From Mesorhizobium_B sp963522145 (GTDB taxonomy: Bacteria; Pseudomonadota; Alphaproteobacteria; Rhizobiales; Rhizobiaceae): a stretch of 64,000 nucleotides of DNA. The notes beneath the pieces are model-generated. The model saw nothing but the letters and a program-made list of their open reading frames with translations. It did not search any database and was not told where the DNA came from. The translations under genes were made by a program, and so were the position numbers. The DNA is taken from assembly GCA_963522145.1 (NCBI GenBank), contig CAUQXI010000018.1:10486-74485 (forward strand), in the 5' to 3' direction. Of the stretch, positions 1 through 8,660 are shown in pieces; the stretch's first letter is position 1, and every line of letters begins with the position of its first letter.

Positions 1-1448
1 ATGCGGCCAAGCTCGGCACAGCGCCGAAGCTGAGGGAAGACCTTGCCGGGATTGAGCAGATGCTGCGGATCGAAGGCGCATTTGACCCGCATCTGCTGGT
101 CGAGGTCGCCTTGGGAGAACATCTCGCCCATCAGGTCGCGCTTTTCCACGCCGACGCCGTGCTCTCCGGTCAGAACCCCGCCCACGGCCACGCAAAGGCG
201 CAGGATGTCATTGCCGAAACTTTCCGCGCGCTCCAGTTCGCCCTCCTGGTTCGCATCGTAAAGGATGAGGGGGTGGAGATTGCCGTCGCCGGCATGGAAG
301 ACGTTGGCGACGCGCAGCCCGTATTTCTCGGACATTTCGCGCATGCCATGCAGGACTCGCGGAAGCTCTTTGCGCGGGATGGTGCCGTCCATGCAGTAAT
401 AGTCGGGCGAGATGCGGCCCACTGCCGGAAACGCCGCTTTTCGTCCCGCCCAGAAGGCGAGCCGCTCTTCTTCCGAGGTAGAGATGCGGCATGTGGTGGA
501 GCCGTTTTCGAGCGCGACGGCTTCGACGCGGGTGATAAGGAAATCCACCTCCACGGCGGGGCCGTCGAGTTCCACGATCAGCAGCGCTTCGACGTCGAGC
601 GGGTAACCGGCATGGACGAAGTCCTCGGCCGCGTGGATCGCCGGGCGGTCCATCATCTCCATGCCGCCGGGGATAATGCCCGCGCCGATGATGTCGGCCA
701 CGGCCTGCCCAGCCTGCTCACTGCTCGGAAAACCGATCAGCAGCGCGCGCGCCGTGTCCGGCTTCTTGAGAATGCGGACGGTGACCTCCGTCACGACACC
801 CAGAAGGCCTTCCGAGCCCGTCATCAGGCCGAGCAGATCGTAGCCCTCGGCGTCGAGATGCCTGCCACCGAGGCGGACCACTTCGCCGTCCATCAGCACC
901 ATCTCGATGCCGAGCAGGTTGTTGGCGGTGAGGCCATATTTCAGGCAGTGAACGCCGCCGGAATTTTCCGCCACATTGCCGCCGATCGAGCAGGCGATCT
1001 GCGATGACGGATCGGGCGCGTAGTAGAAGCCTTCCTCCTCCACCGCGCGCGTGATGCCGAGATTGGTGACGCCCGGCTGGGCCACGACGCAGCGGTCGGG
1101 GTAATCGACCGCAAGAATGCGATTGAAGCGGCTCATCACGAGCAGCACGGCGTCGCCCAGGGGAAGCGCGCCGCCGGAAAGCGACGTACCCGAGCCACGC
1201 GGCACGACCTTGATGCCCTGAGCGTTGCAATAGCGCAGAACGGCCGAAACCTGCGCCGTGGTTTCGGGCAGGACGACGACCAGAGGGAGCTGGCGATGCG
1301 CGGTGAGCCCGTCGCTTTCAAAGGCGCGCATCTCACGTTCGGCTTCCACCACGCCCTCACCCGGCACGATGGCGCGCAGCGCCGCGACGATGGCCGAACG
1401 GCGATCGAGCGTTCCACGATCAAGCGGGGGCATCAACGGCCCGTGCAT
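1..1448 (-). CDS. glcD: FAD-linked oxidase, glycolate oxidase subunit GlcD / D-lactate dehydrogenase type (3' end off window)
   Basis: Reading the reverse strand gives a GlcD-type flavoprotein that oxidises a 2-hydroxy acid such as glycolate or D-lactate. The FAD-binding PCMH domain is recognisable by VPRGSGTSLSGGALPLG and the following GGNVAENSGGVHCLKYG. The C-terminal half carries FHAGDGNLHP and the closing TGEHGVGVEKR and LNPGKVFPQLRRCAELGRM motifs. About 482 codons are visible and the frame runs off the left edge, so only a few residues are missing. The ATG at 1448 gives MHGPLMPPLDRG; an internal ATG at 1433 is an alternative. It is divergent from a GntR regulator and lutABC, which supports a lactate/glycolate role. 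GlcE/GlcF partners would lie to the left and are not visible. Confidence 0.88.
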   Translation of the reverse strand, partial: MHGPLMPPLDRGTLDRRSAIVAALRAIVPGEGVVEAEREMRAFESDGLTAHRQLPLVVVLPETTAQVSAVLRYCNAQGIKVVPRGSGTSLSGGALPLGDAVLLVMSRFNRILAVDYPDRCVVAQPGVTNLGITRAVEEEGFYYAPDPSSQIACSIGGNVAENSGGVHCLKYGLTANNLLGIEMVLMDGEVVRLGGRHLDAEGYDLLGLMTGSEGLLGVVTEVTVRILKKPDTARALLIGFPSSEQAGQAVADIIGAGIIPGGMEMMDRPAIHAAEDFVHAGYPLDVEALLIVELDGPAVEVDFLITRVEAVALENGSTTCRISTSEEERLAFWAGRKAAFPAVGRISPDYYCMDGTIPRKELPRVLHGMREMSEKYGLRVANVFHAGDGNLHPLILYDANQEGELERAESFGNDILRLCVAVGGVLTGEHGVGVEKRDLMGEMFSQGDLDQQMRVKCAFDPQHLLNPGKVFPQLRRCAELGR

Positions 1449-1469
1449 GCGCGCCTCGTTTGCGAGCGA

Positions 1470-1565
1470 CTGGTCAAAGCGACTTACCAATTGAAGCGAG
1501 CAACGGCAAGGACATACCGGAACGCTCGGCTGGCCGGCCCGCCTTCGGACATTTTGTTTGACCAG
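1470..1565. promoter_or_regulatory. Divergent promoter region with a 9-bp inverted repeat, candidate GntR operator
   Basis: The gap between the glcD-type gene and the GntR gene contains CTGGTCAAA at 1470-1478 and its exact reverse complement TTTGACCAG at 1557-1565. A shorter TGGT-N11-ACCA element overlaps the left arm (1471-1489). FadR-subfamily GntR proteins bind TGGT...ACCA-type dyads near the genes they control, so these are candidate operators for the neighbouring regulator. Inferred from symmetry only. Confidence 0.35.
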
Positions 1566-1617
1566 TTCACGTTCGATCCGCTAACTGCCTCGCGAAGCAT
1601 CATGGCAGCGTAGCATC

Positions 1618-2439
1618 TTGGGCGCAGTCTTTTCTCATGTCGTGCCAGGGCGCACGGCCGATGACGTGGTGGAGCAGATCGAGGCGCTGATCCTTGAAGG
1701 CGTGCTCGGCGCTGGCGATCGGCTGCCTGGCGAGCGTGAGCTTGCGCGCCAGCTTGACGTGTCCCGCCCATCCCTGCGCGAGGCGCTAAAAAGCCTGGAG
1801 GCGCGCGGGCTTCTCGTCTCGCGGCAAGGGGGCGGCACCTTTGTTGCCGACCTCACCGGAGAAGTGTTCTCGGCACCGCTTTCCGCGCTGATCACCGCCT
1901 CGCCGCGCGCCGCGGCCGATTATCTCGAATATCGCCGCGAGATCGAGGGCTGGGCGGCGGAATATGCGGCGCAGCGCGCCACGCCCGATGACCTGGCGCT
2001 TCTCGGCCAGATCGTGGAGCGGATGCGCGCAGCCCATGCGGCGAACGACTTCGAGGCGGAAGCGCGGATCGACGTCGAGTTCCACCAGGCCGTGGGTGAA
2101 TGCGCGCACAACATCATCCTGCTGCACACGCTCCGTTCGTGCTACCGGCTCCTGTCGAACGGCGTGTTCCAGAACCGCAGAGGCGTGTTCGCCCTCCCCG
2201 GGGCGCGCGGGTCTCTGCTTGCCCAACATGAGGCCATCTTCGATGCGATCCGACGCGGCGATGCGCAAGCGGCTCGGGTCACTGCCATGGAGCACATCGC
2301 CTTTGTGTCCCGTGCCATGAACGAGGCGGCACGCGGAAGCGAGCGGGAGCGCAACGCGCGACTACGCCTTCACCAGCGCCTGGGCTCGTCGGCCGCTTCG
2401 CAGACACTGCAGCTTCGGCAGGAGGAAAACGAACGATGA
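1618..2439 (+). CDS. GntR/FadR-family regulator of lactate/glycolate genes (LldR/GlcC type)
   Basis: N-terminal winged helix (about residues 15-80) with GDRLPGERELARQLDVSR and SLREALKSLEARGLL, then an all-helical FCD ligand domain (about 100-235) that binds a carboxylate in this family. The stop codon overlaps the lutA start as ATGA, so the regulator is probably co-transcribed with lutABC and may autoregulate. No ATG start is available: TTG at 1618 gives 273 residues, GTG at 1642 gives 265, and neither has a good Shine-Dalgarno sequence. The tail after about residue 240 is rich in Arg and Ser and is not part of the family fold. The effector is probably lactate or glycolate, inferred from the neighbours. 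Confidence 0.85.
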   Translation: MGAVFSHVVPGRTADDVVEQIEALILEGVLGAGDRLPGERELARQLDVSRPSLREALKSLEARGLLVSRQGGGTFVADLTGEVFSAPLSALITASPRAAADYLEYRREIEGWAAEYAAQRATPDDLALLGQIVERMRAAHAANDFEAEARIDVEFHQAVGECAHNIILLHTLRSCYRLLSNGVFQNRRGVFALPGARGSLLAQHEAIFDAIRRGDAQAARVTAMEHIAFVSRAMNEAARGSERERNARLRLHQRLGSSAASQTLQLRQEENER

Positions 2440-3209
2440 ACCCGTCAGAGCGCCGCCCGCGCGTCGGACTGTTCGTGACCTGCCTGGTTGATCTGTTCCG
2501 GCCGAGCGTCGGCTTCGCCGCCGTGAAGCTTCTGGAGGACGCCGGCTGTGTCGTGGACGCGCCGCTCGCCCAGACCTGCTGCGGCCAACCGGCCTACAAC
2601 TCTGGCGACCGTGTGGATGCACGCGCGCTCGCCGAGAACACGATCAAGGCGTTTCAGGGCTTCGACTACGTGGTGGCCCCGTCCGGCTCCTGTGCCGGCA
2701 TGTTGCGCAAGCATTACGTCGATTTATTTCATGGTGACGCGGCGTGGGAAGAGCAGGCATCTGCCTTTTCCGCCAAGGTGCATGAATTGGTGAGCTTCCT
2801 TGTCGACGTGATGGGCGTGCGGCACGTGGAAGCGCGTGGCAGCGGAGGCTCCGTGACCTATCACGATTCCTGCTCAGGCCTGCGCGAGCTCGGCGTGCGG
2901 GAGCAGCCGCGCGCGCTCCTCGCCAGTGTGCCGGGCGTGGAGTTGCGCGAGATGCCGGAAGCGGATGTCTGCTGCGGCTTCGGCGGCACTTTCTGCGTGA
3001 AATATCCCGACATTTCCAATGCCATCCTCGAGCGTAAGCTGCAGGGCATCGAGGCGAGCGGCGCAGACACGCTTCTTGCCGGCGATCTCGGCTGCCTGAT
3101 GAACATGGCCGGCAAGCTCAAGCGCAAGAATTCGGCCGTCCAAGTGCGGCATGTGGCGGAGGTGCTGGCCGGCATGACGGACGCAGCGCCGATCGGGGGA
3201 AGCAACTGA
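2436..3209 (+). CDS. lutA: Lactate utilization protein A (LutA/LldE), (Fe-S)-binding
   Basis: Two CCG domains typical of heterodisulfide-reductase-like proteins: LAQTCCGQPAYN near residue 48 and EADVCCGFGGTF near 178, with further Cys residues in LFVTCLVDLFRP and GSCAGML. The 257-residue length matches LutA/LldE. With LutB and LutC it forms a membrane-free complex that oxidises L-lactate to pyruvate in the cytoplasm. A strong AGGAGG lies about 10 nt before the ATG. The start overlaps the stop of the regulator, and the stop shares its last base with the lutB start, indicating tight translational coupling. Confidence 0.93.
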   Translation: MNPSERRPRVGLFVTCLVDLFRPSVGFAAVKLLEDAGCVVDAPLAQTCCGQPAYNSGDRVDARALAENTIKAFQGFDYVVAPSGSCAGMLRKHYVDLFHGDAAWEEQASAFSAKVHELVSFLVDVMGVRHVEARGSGGSVTYHDSCSGLRELGVREQPRALLASVPGVELREMPEADVCCGFGGTFCVKYPDISNAILERKLQGIEASGADTLLAGDLGCLMNMAGKLKRKNSAVQVRHVAEVLAGMTDAAPIGGSN

Positions 3210-4636
3210 TGCTCATCACCTCTCCCGGCTTCAAGCAGAATGTGGCGGCAGCGCTTGCCGACCGGCAGCTTCAGAAAGCGCTCGGCAATGTGCGCTCCGG
3301 CTTCATCGAGAAGCGCCAGAAGGTGGTGGATGCGCTTCCCGAATTCGACGCGCTGCGCGATTCTGCGCGCGCCATCAAGGATCACGCGCTGGCCCATCTC
3401 GATCTTTATCTCGAGGCCTATGAGAAACGCGTCATCGAGGCCGGCGGCCACGTGCACTGGGCGGAAACGGCGGAGGACGCGCGCAACATCATCCTGCAAA
3501 TCTGCCGCGATGCGAATGCGCGCACCGTGACCAAGGGCAAGTCCATGGTGACGGAGGAGATCGCGCTAAACGATTTCCTCGAGAAGAACGGCATCCAGCC
3601 CGTCGAGACCGATCTCGGCGAATACATCATCCAGCTGCGCGGCGAGCATCCGAGCCACATTATCGCACCAGCCGTCCACCTCAACGCCGATCAGGTGGAG
3701 GCGGATTTCAGGCGCATCCACCACCATCTTCCCCATGACCGCGACCTGAGCGAGGCGGAGCTGCTGCTGCGCGAGGCGAGGCAGGTGCTGCGCGCCAAAT
3801 ATTTCGAGGCCGATGTCGGCATCACGGGAGCCAACTTCCTGATCGCCGAGACGGGCACCTCGACGATCGTCACCAACGAGGGTAATGGCGATCTGACCCA
3901 GATCCTGCCGCGCGTTCATGTGGTGCTGGCCTCGATCGAGAAGATCGTGCCGACGCTCGAAGACACGGCACAGATCCTGCGCGTGCTCGCGCGCTCGGCC
4001 ACCGGGCAAGAGATGAGCGTTTACACCACCATGTCCACCGGGCCGCGTCGCGCGGACGATCCCGACGGACCGGAGGAGTATCACGTCGTGCTGCTGGACA
4101 ATGGCCGTTCCGCAATGCTCGGAACGGAATTCCAGGACATGCTGCGCTGCATCCGCTGCGGCGCCTGCATGAACCACTGTCCCGTTTATCACGCGGTGGG
4201 TGGGCATGCTTATGGATGGGTCTACCCCGGCCCGATGGGCGCAGTGCTGACGCCGGCGCTAATCGGCGTGGAAAAGGGTGGCAACCTTCCGAATGCCTCG
4301 ACCTTCTGCGGCAAATGCGAGAGCGTTTGTCCAATGCGGATACCGCTGCCCAAGATGATGCGGCATTGGCGTGAGCGCGAATGGGAGCGAGGTCTCAACC
4401 CCGCGACACAGCGATCGGGCCTCCGCTTCTGGGCGTTCTTCGCCAGGCGTCCAGCGCTTTATCGTGCTGGCGTTTCGTTTCTGATGCCGATCCTGTCCAA
4501 GCTCGGTGGGCGCCGTCGGCGGTTTTCGTCGCTGCCGCTTGCCGGAGGGTGGACGAAATATCGTGACCTGCCTGCGCCGCAGGGCCGCACCTTCATGCAG
4601 CAGTGGAAAGATCGCGAAGGAAAAAGGGCGGCATGA
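3209..4636 (+). CDS. lutB: Lactate utilization protein B (LutB/LldF), iron-sulfur oxidoreductase
   Basis: The N-terminal LUD domain contains TKGKSMVTEEIALNDFLEK near residue 110 and ITGANFLIAETGTSTIVTNE near 208. Two [4Fe-4S] motifs follow: CIRCGACMNHCP near residue 314 and CGKCESVCPM near 368. At 475 residues it has the usual LutB length. In the Lut complex it passes electrons from lactate oxidation. It is the central gene of the lutABC operon, starting on the last base of the lutA stop and overlapping lutC by ATGA. Confidence 0.94.
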   Translation: MLITSPGFKQNVAAALADRQLQKALGNVRSGFIEKRQKVVDALPEFDALRDSARAIKDHALAHLDLYLEAYEKRVIEAGGHVHWAETAEDARNIILQICRDANARTVTKGKSMVTEEIALNDFLEKNGIQPVETDLGEYIIQLRGEHPSHIIAPAVHLNADQVEADFRRIHHHLPHDRDLSEAELLLREARQVLRAKYFEADVGITGANFLIAETGTSTIVTNEGNGDLTQILPRVHVVLASIEKIVPTLEDTAQILRVLARSATGQEMSVYTTMSTGPRRADDPDGPEEYHVVLLDNGRSAMLGTEFQDMLRCIRCGACMNHCPVYHAVGGHAYGWVYPGPMGAVLTPALIGVEKGGNLPNASTFCGKCESVCPMRIPLPKMMRHWREREWERGLNPATQRSGLRFWAFFARRPALYRAGVSFLMPILSKLGGRRRRFSSLPLAGGWTKYRDLPAPQGRTFMQQWKDREGKRAA

Positions 4637-5319
4637 GCGGGCGCGAGGCGATCCTCAACAAGGTGCGTGGCGCGATCGGCTCGACCCCGGCGCTCGCGGA
4701 CAACCGGGCGGCTGTTGTGGCTCAGCGGCTCGATCGCGCCCCGAGCGGCGTTCTGCCCGGTCGCGCCGTGCATCTGCCGCCTTCCGAGAGGATCGCGCTG
4801 TTCTGCGAGCGGGCGCTTTCGCTTGCGGCCACGGTGGAACGCGTTCCTGCCCCGGAGGACGTGCCGACCGCGATCGCAGGCTATCTTCGCGAGCGCAACC
4901 TGCCGGCTTCCTTCCGCATGGGCGCGGATCCGCGTTTGGTTGAACTCCCTTGGGACGGACAGCCGACACTCGACATCCGGTATGGACCTTCCGATGGAAA
5001 TGACGAAGTCGGCGTGAGCCAGGCCACCGCGGGCATCGCCGAAACCGGCACGATCGCGTTGGTGTCGGGAAAGGACAACCCGACCACGATCAACTTCCTT
5101 CCCGACCATCACATCGTCGTGGTGGAGGCCGGAGATGTCGAACCTACCCTCGAAGGTGTTTTGGCGCGCGTGCGCGAGCGCTACGGCAAGGGCCTGATGC
5201 CGCGCACCTTGAACTTCGTTTCCGGTCCGTCCCGCTCGGGCGACGTGGAACAGAAGCTGGTTCTGGGTGCCCATGGCCCTCGCGCGCTGCACCTGATCGT
5301 GGTGGGCGAGGTTCGGTGA
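4633..5319 (+). CDS. lutC: Lactate utilization protein C (LutC/LldG, LUD domain)
   Basis: A 228-residue LUD-domain protein. The motif SQATAGIAETGTIALVSG near residue 140 and LPDHHIVVVEAGDVEPTLEG near 160 are typical of LutC. The end carries the family tail SGPSRSGDVEQKLVLGAHGPR, which resembles the SGDIE...G.HGP signature. The ATG at 4633 overlaps the lutB TGA; an upstream in-frame codon at 4603 lies inside lutB and is unlikely to be the start. The stop overlaps the GTG of the following phosphatase, so the operon continues. Confidence 0.92.
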   Translation: MSGREAILNKVRGAIGSTPALADNRAAVVAQRLDRAPSGVLPGRAVHLPPSERIALFCERALSLAATVERVPAPEDVPTAIAGYLRERNLPASFRMGADPRLVELPWDGQPTLDIRYGPSDGNDEVGVSQATAGIAETGTIALVSGKDNPTTINFLPDHHIVVVEAGDVEPTLEGVLARVRERYGKGLMPRTLNFVSGPSRSGDVEQKLVLGAHGPRALHLIVVGEVR

Positions 5320-6062
5320 GCGGAGAAGTTTCCTTCACCGAGGCGCGTGGTCCGCAAGATATGCTGATCTTCGCGATCGGCGACATCCACGGCCGGCTCG
5401 ACCTGCTTCAGGCCATGCATCAGCGCATCTTCGCGGAGATCGCGGAGCGGAAACCGAGCGACTGGCGCGTGATCCATCTGGGCGATTATATGGATCGCGG
5501 CCCCGATTCCAGCGGTGTGCTGCAATGGCTGGTGGATGCGCAGGCGCGAGACCCGCGCATGCTTGCCATCGCGGGCAACCACGATGTCGGCATGCTCGAT
5601 TTCCTGCGAGATCCGCAGCGTGCGGGCCTGTTCGCGCGCTATGGCGGGGTGGACACCGCCCGCTCCTACGGGATCGATCTCGACACGAAGAGCCTGGCGA
5701 AGTTTGGCGCCGGGCATGAGGCGCTGGTTCGCGCCATTCCGCCATCACATGTGTCGTTTCTGCGCGACCTCAGCTTCCGGCTCGAATTTGGCGACTTCTT
5801 CTTCTGCCATGCGGGCATCCGCCCGACTTTGCCGCTCGAAGACCAGAGCAATGACGACCTGGTCTGGATCCGCGAGGACTTCCTCGACTGGACAAAACTC
5901 CACCCGAAGGTAGTCGTGCACGGTCACACACCGGTGGCGTCCGGCGAAATCCACATGAACCGGGTGAATGTGGACACCGGCGCTTTCAAGACGAACCGGC
6001 TGACCGCCTTGATGATCGATGGAGCGCAAAAGCGCCTTATCGAGGTTTCCCCCGAGAAGTAA
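5316..6062 (+). CDS. PPP-family metallophosphatase (serine/threonine protein phosphatase type)
   Basis: All canonical PPP metal and phosphate motifs are present in order: GDIHGRLDLL, GDYMDRGPDSS, IAGNHDVGML, FFCHAGIRP and VVHGHTPV. These bind a dinuclear metal centre that hydrolyses phosphomonoesters; the natural substrate may be a phosphoprotein or a small molecule. The GTG start at 5316 overlaps the lutC stop (GTGA); the internal ATG at 5361 (MLIFAIGDIHG) would also give a complete catalytic domain. Being coupled to lutC is notable, since PPP enzymes are not part of the known Lut pathway. Confidence 0.87.
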   Translation: MSGEVSFTEARGPQDMLIFAIGDIHGRLDLLQAMHQRIFAEIAERKPSDWRVIHLGDYMDRGPDSSGVLQWLVDAQARDPRMLAIAGNHDVGMLDFLRDPQRAGLFARYGGVDTARSYGIDLDTKSLAKFGAGHEALVRAIPPSHVSFLRDLSFRLEFGDFFFCHAGIRPTLPLEDQSNDDLVWIREDFLDWTKLHPKVVVHGHTPVASGEIHMNRVNVDTGAFKTNRLTALMIDGAQKRLIEVSPEK

Positions 6063-6074
6063 TGGAAAGCCGGC

Positions 6075-6236
6075 TCAGCGGGCGCTGGTGACCCCATAGC
6101 CATCGACGACTGCATGGCCGGCGGCCGCATCGGCGGAATAGATGCCCGCGCCCCAGACGGCGATCGCGGCAAGCATGGCGAAGGAAAGGAGAGCGGCTTT
6201 CACGGGTGGTTTTCCAGACTGGACCTGATGCGCCAT
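6075..6236 (-). CDS. Possible 53-residue secreted or membrane-anchored small protein
   Basis: A short reverse-strand frame begins at an ATG (6236) and encodes a basic N-terminus followed by the hydrophobic stretch ALLSFAMLAAIAVWGAGI and a short polar tail ending in GYGVTSAR. This looks like a signal peptide or single membrane anchor with Ala-rich cleavage possibilities. A GTG at 6203 is an alternative start. No clear Shine-Dalgarno sequence precedes either start. It sits alone in a 373-bp gap between convergent genes. Codon composition is consistent with coding, but there is no recognised family. Confidence 0.4.
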   Translation of the reverse strand: MAHQVQSGKPPVKAALLSFAMLAAIAVWGAGIYSADAAAGHAVVDGYGVTSAR

Positions 6237-6435
6237 GAGGTGACACGGACGCGGTTACAATTGTGTTTCGGCGAGGCTTCAAGCGTTCTTCAAAGACGGC
6301 GCCACAACGTATCGGCGGTCAGCCTCGTTCCATGGCGCAGGCGGCTTTAAAGGTCGAATTTGGCCGCAAACAGCCTTTGGCAGGCGTTTAGGCGCAGTCC
6401 GACGAAACACGTGGCAGAAAAGCCACAGACTTCGG

Positions 6436-7134
6436 TCAGATCAGGGCGCTCCAGGCACGTCCGATTGCTTGTCCGGCCCCGTCGGCCGCCGGGCCGTGGA
6501 GCTCCATTTCGCGCTCCAGGCGACCCACCCAACCGGGTTGACGCTCCGCCAGCTCCGCAGCGAAGGCACCCATCCACTCGCGGACCAGAGCGCGATCCGC
6601 TTCGAAGTGGAACTGCATCCCGTAGGCCGCACGGCCAAAGCGGAAGGCTTGGTTTTCAGTGACGGCGCTGCCGGCCAGCGGGACCGCGCCCGGCGGAAGC
6701 GTGAAGGTGTCGTCGTGCCACTGGAAGATGGGAAAGCGCTCGGGCAAGCCGCCAAGCACGGGATCAGCCTTTCCGTGCTCCGTCAGTCCAACCTCCTGCC
6801 AGCCGAACTCACGCGTGGTTCCGATCTGGTTCGTTCCACCGAGCGCACGCGCAAGAAGTTGCGCGCCGAGGCAGATGCCGAGCACCGCGCGATCCGCTCC
6901 GACGAAGTCGCGCGCAAGATCAAGCAGGGCAGGAAAATACGGGCATTGCACATCGTCGAGCGCGTTCTGTGCGCCGCCGAGCATCACCAGCGCATGGTGT
7001 TCGCGAGCGTTGGACGGAAGCGCCTGTCCTTGATCCGGGCGGCGAATGTCGATCGTCGCGCCGGTCTCTTCGAGGATCGGGCCAAGCTGGCCCAGCCCGG
7101 TATTGTCGTAGTTCTGCACGACGAGGATCTTCAT
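6436..7134 (-). CDS. Class I glutamine amidotransferase (GATase1-like)
   Basis: Cytoplasmic GATase1 fold with the nucleophile elbow GICLGAQLLARALGG (Cys near residue 88) and the His-Glu pair in MQFHFEADRALV near residue 175. The N-terminus MKILVVQNYDNTG matches GMP-synthase-like amidotransferases that stand alone. The 232-residue length is normal. Such proteins may hydrolyse gamma-glutamyl compounds or act as amidotransferases for an unknown partner; no synthase domain is adjacent. It lies 12 nt downstream of the DUF6766 gene on the same strand. Confidence 0.82.
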   Translation of the reverse strand: MKILVVQNYDNTGLGQLGPILEETGATIDIRRPDQGQALPSNAREHHALVMLGGAQNALDDVQCPYFPALLDLARDFVGADRAVLGICLGAQLLARALGGTNQIGTTREFGWQEVGLTEHGKADPVLGGLPERFPIFQWHDDTFTLPPGAVPLAGSAVTENQAFRFGRAAYGMQFHFEADRALVREWMGAFAAELAERQPGWVGRLEREMELHGPAADGAGQAIGRAWSALI

Positions 7135-7146
7135 GGCGGGCGCCTC

Positions 7147-7782
7147 TTACGCGCCGGTGTCGCTGTCGGCGGCACCCACAGGCTTCGATTCCGGCGAGCC
7201 GCTGAAGCGGAGCACGATCGACAGCACGGCAAGAACCGCAGTGGACAGAAACTCCGACTGCCAGTTCTGGAACGATTCGAACCAGAGCTGCGGGTCACCG
7301 AGATATTCGAGCGCCGTCTGGGTCGGACGTCCGTGCAGGACGGCATCCTGGTTGGCAGCGCCTACACTTCCCTGCCAGTGCAGCACGAAGCTCAAAATGA
7401 ACAGGGAGATGAGCGCGATACCGAGGGAGTAGGCATAAAGCCAGCGCAGGATCGGCCGGGCACGCCAGCGGGAATCATGGATGCTGTCATGGGGACGCTC
7501 CGGATCATCGGGATCTCGTGATTCAGCCGAACCACGTTGAAACAGATAGGCCGTCAGCATCACATAGGCGGCCATCTGGAGGAACTCGCTTTCCCAGTTC
7601 TCGAACAGCGCGGACACGAATTGCGGCTCCAGGAGATAGCCTAGAAGCGTGAGCGCCGGCGCGCCGTGCAAGGTGAGTTCTTCATTTCGGCTGGTCCAGC
7701 CAGTCAGCGCCATGCCGCACAGGCTGAGAAGGAAGGCAGCCATCAGCACAAGCGTCAGACCGTTGTCGCGCAAGAACCGCAT
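7147..7782 (-). CDS. DUF6766-family membrane protein
   Basis: The protein starts MRFLRDNGLTLVLMAAF and has four hydrophobic segments (about residues 7-25, 65-83, 118-140 and 178-197). Two similar halves each contain a short FENWESEFLQ or FQNWQSEFLS motif followed by a helix, so the fold looks internally duplicated. This arrangement matches my recollection of the DUF6766 family, of unknown function, common in soil Hyphomicrobiales. An upstream in-frame start at 7818 adds 12 residues but the ATG at 7782 fits the family N-terminus. It is probably co-transcribed with the amidotransferase gene. Confidence 0.75.
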   Translation of the reverse strand: MRFLRDNGLTLVLMAAFLLSLCGMALTGWTSRNEELTLHGAPALTLLGYLLEPQFVSALFENWESEFLQMAAYVMLTAYLFQRGSAESRDPDDPERPHDSIHDSRWRARPILRWLYAYSLGIALISLFILSFVLHWQGSVGAANQDAVLHGRPTQTALEYLGDPQLWFESFQNWQSEFLSTAVLAVLSIVLRFSGSPESKPVGAADSDTGA

Positions 7783-7904
7783 CGGTTTCCCCCGTCGCCG
7801 AATCGCCGGTATGGCCATCAGCGTCGATATCCCTTGTGCGAGACTTTCGCTTGAGAAAGGCCTGCGGCTTGACCGCGCGCGCGCCCTCGTCCAGTCGTGA
7901 CTTC

Positions 7905-8654
7905 ATGCGGGCAAATTACCGGATGCAGCGGCTGTTTGTGCCGGACGATCTTGCGGCTGATGCGAGTGTCCGGCCCTCTGTCCAGCAGCTCCACTATCTC
8001 CTGCATGTTCTGCGCATGGGGGATGGGGCAGAACTGCTGCTGTTCAACGGACGTGATGGCGAGTGGCTCGCGTGCCTCGCTTTTGAAGGGAAGAAGGGCG
8101 TGCGGCTTGATCTCATGGAGCCGACGCGTTGCCAGCCCGTCGCTCCCGACCTCATTTACTGCTTTGCGCCGCTGAAAGTCGGACGTCTCGACTATCTCGT
8201 GCAGAAGGCCGTGGAAATGGGAGCGGGCGTGCTCCAGCCGGTGATGACCCAGCATACGCAGGGCGCGCCGCCGCGCCACGACAAGCTGCTCGCCAACGCC
8301 GTCGAAGCGGCCGAGCAATGCGGAGTGCTGGCGCTGCCGACGATCCGCGAGGCGGTGCGGCTGGCTTCCCTGCTGGACGGCTGGGATGCAGGGCGGCGCC
8401 TGATCTTCTGCGACGAAAGCGCAGATACGAACAATCCGCTGCCGATGTTGCAGGCGATGGGGGCCGAGCGCTTCGCGTTGCTGGTGGGGCCAGAGGGCGG
8501 TTTCTCAGAGGAGGAGCGTCAGACGCTCCGAGCGCTGCCCTTCGTGAGCGCCATTCCGCTCGGACCACGCATCCTGCGCGCCGATACGGCGGCCGTGGCC
8601 GCACTCGCCCTGATCCAGGCCACCGTCGGAGACTGGAGCCGATCAACTCCTTAA
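7905..8654 (+). CDS. rsmE: 16S rRNA (uracil-1498-N3)-methyltransferase RsmE
   Basis: The N-terminal PUA-like part (QQLHYLLHVLRMGDG, LLLFNGRDGEW) is followed by a SPOUT trefoil-knot domain. The knot has LLVGPEGGFSEEE and ends in LGPRILRADTAAVAALALIQ, the SAM-binding loops that define RsmE. It methylates N3 of U1498 in helix 44 of 16S rRNA using SAM. The ATG at 7905 (MRANYRMQRLFVPDD) fits rhizobial RsmE; an earlier in-frame start at 7836 adds 23 non-conserved residues. It lies upstream of gshA, a pairing often seen in rhizobia. Confidence 0.92.
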   Translation: MRANYRMQRLFVPDDLAADASVRPSVQQLHYLLHVLRMGDGAELLLFNGRDGEWLACLAFEGKKGVRLDLMEPTRCQPVAPDLIYCFAPLKVGRLDYLVQKAVEMGAGVLQPVMTQHTQGAPPRHDKLLANAVEAAEQCGVLALPTIREAVRLASLLDGWDAGRRLIFCDESADTNNPLPMLQAMGAERFALLVGPEGGFSEEERQTLRALPFVSAIPLGPRILRADTAAVAALALIQATVGDWSRSTP

Positions 8655-8660
8655 CCTGTT

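Noticed and set aside
60..1007. Long open frame on the + strand opposite the glcD-type gene
   Set aside because: It is a high-GC antisense shadow: the opposite strand gives a complete flavoprotein with clear motifs, and this frame has no family features.
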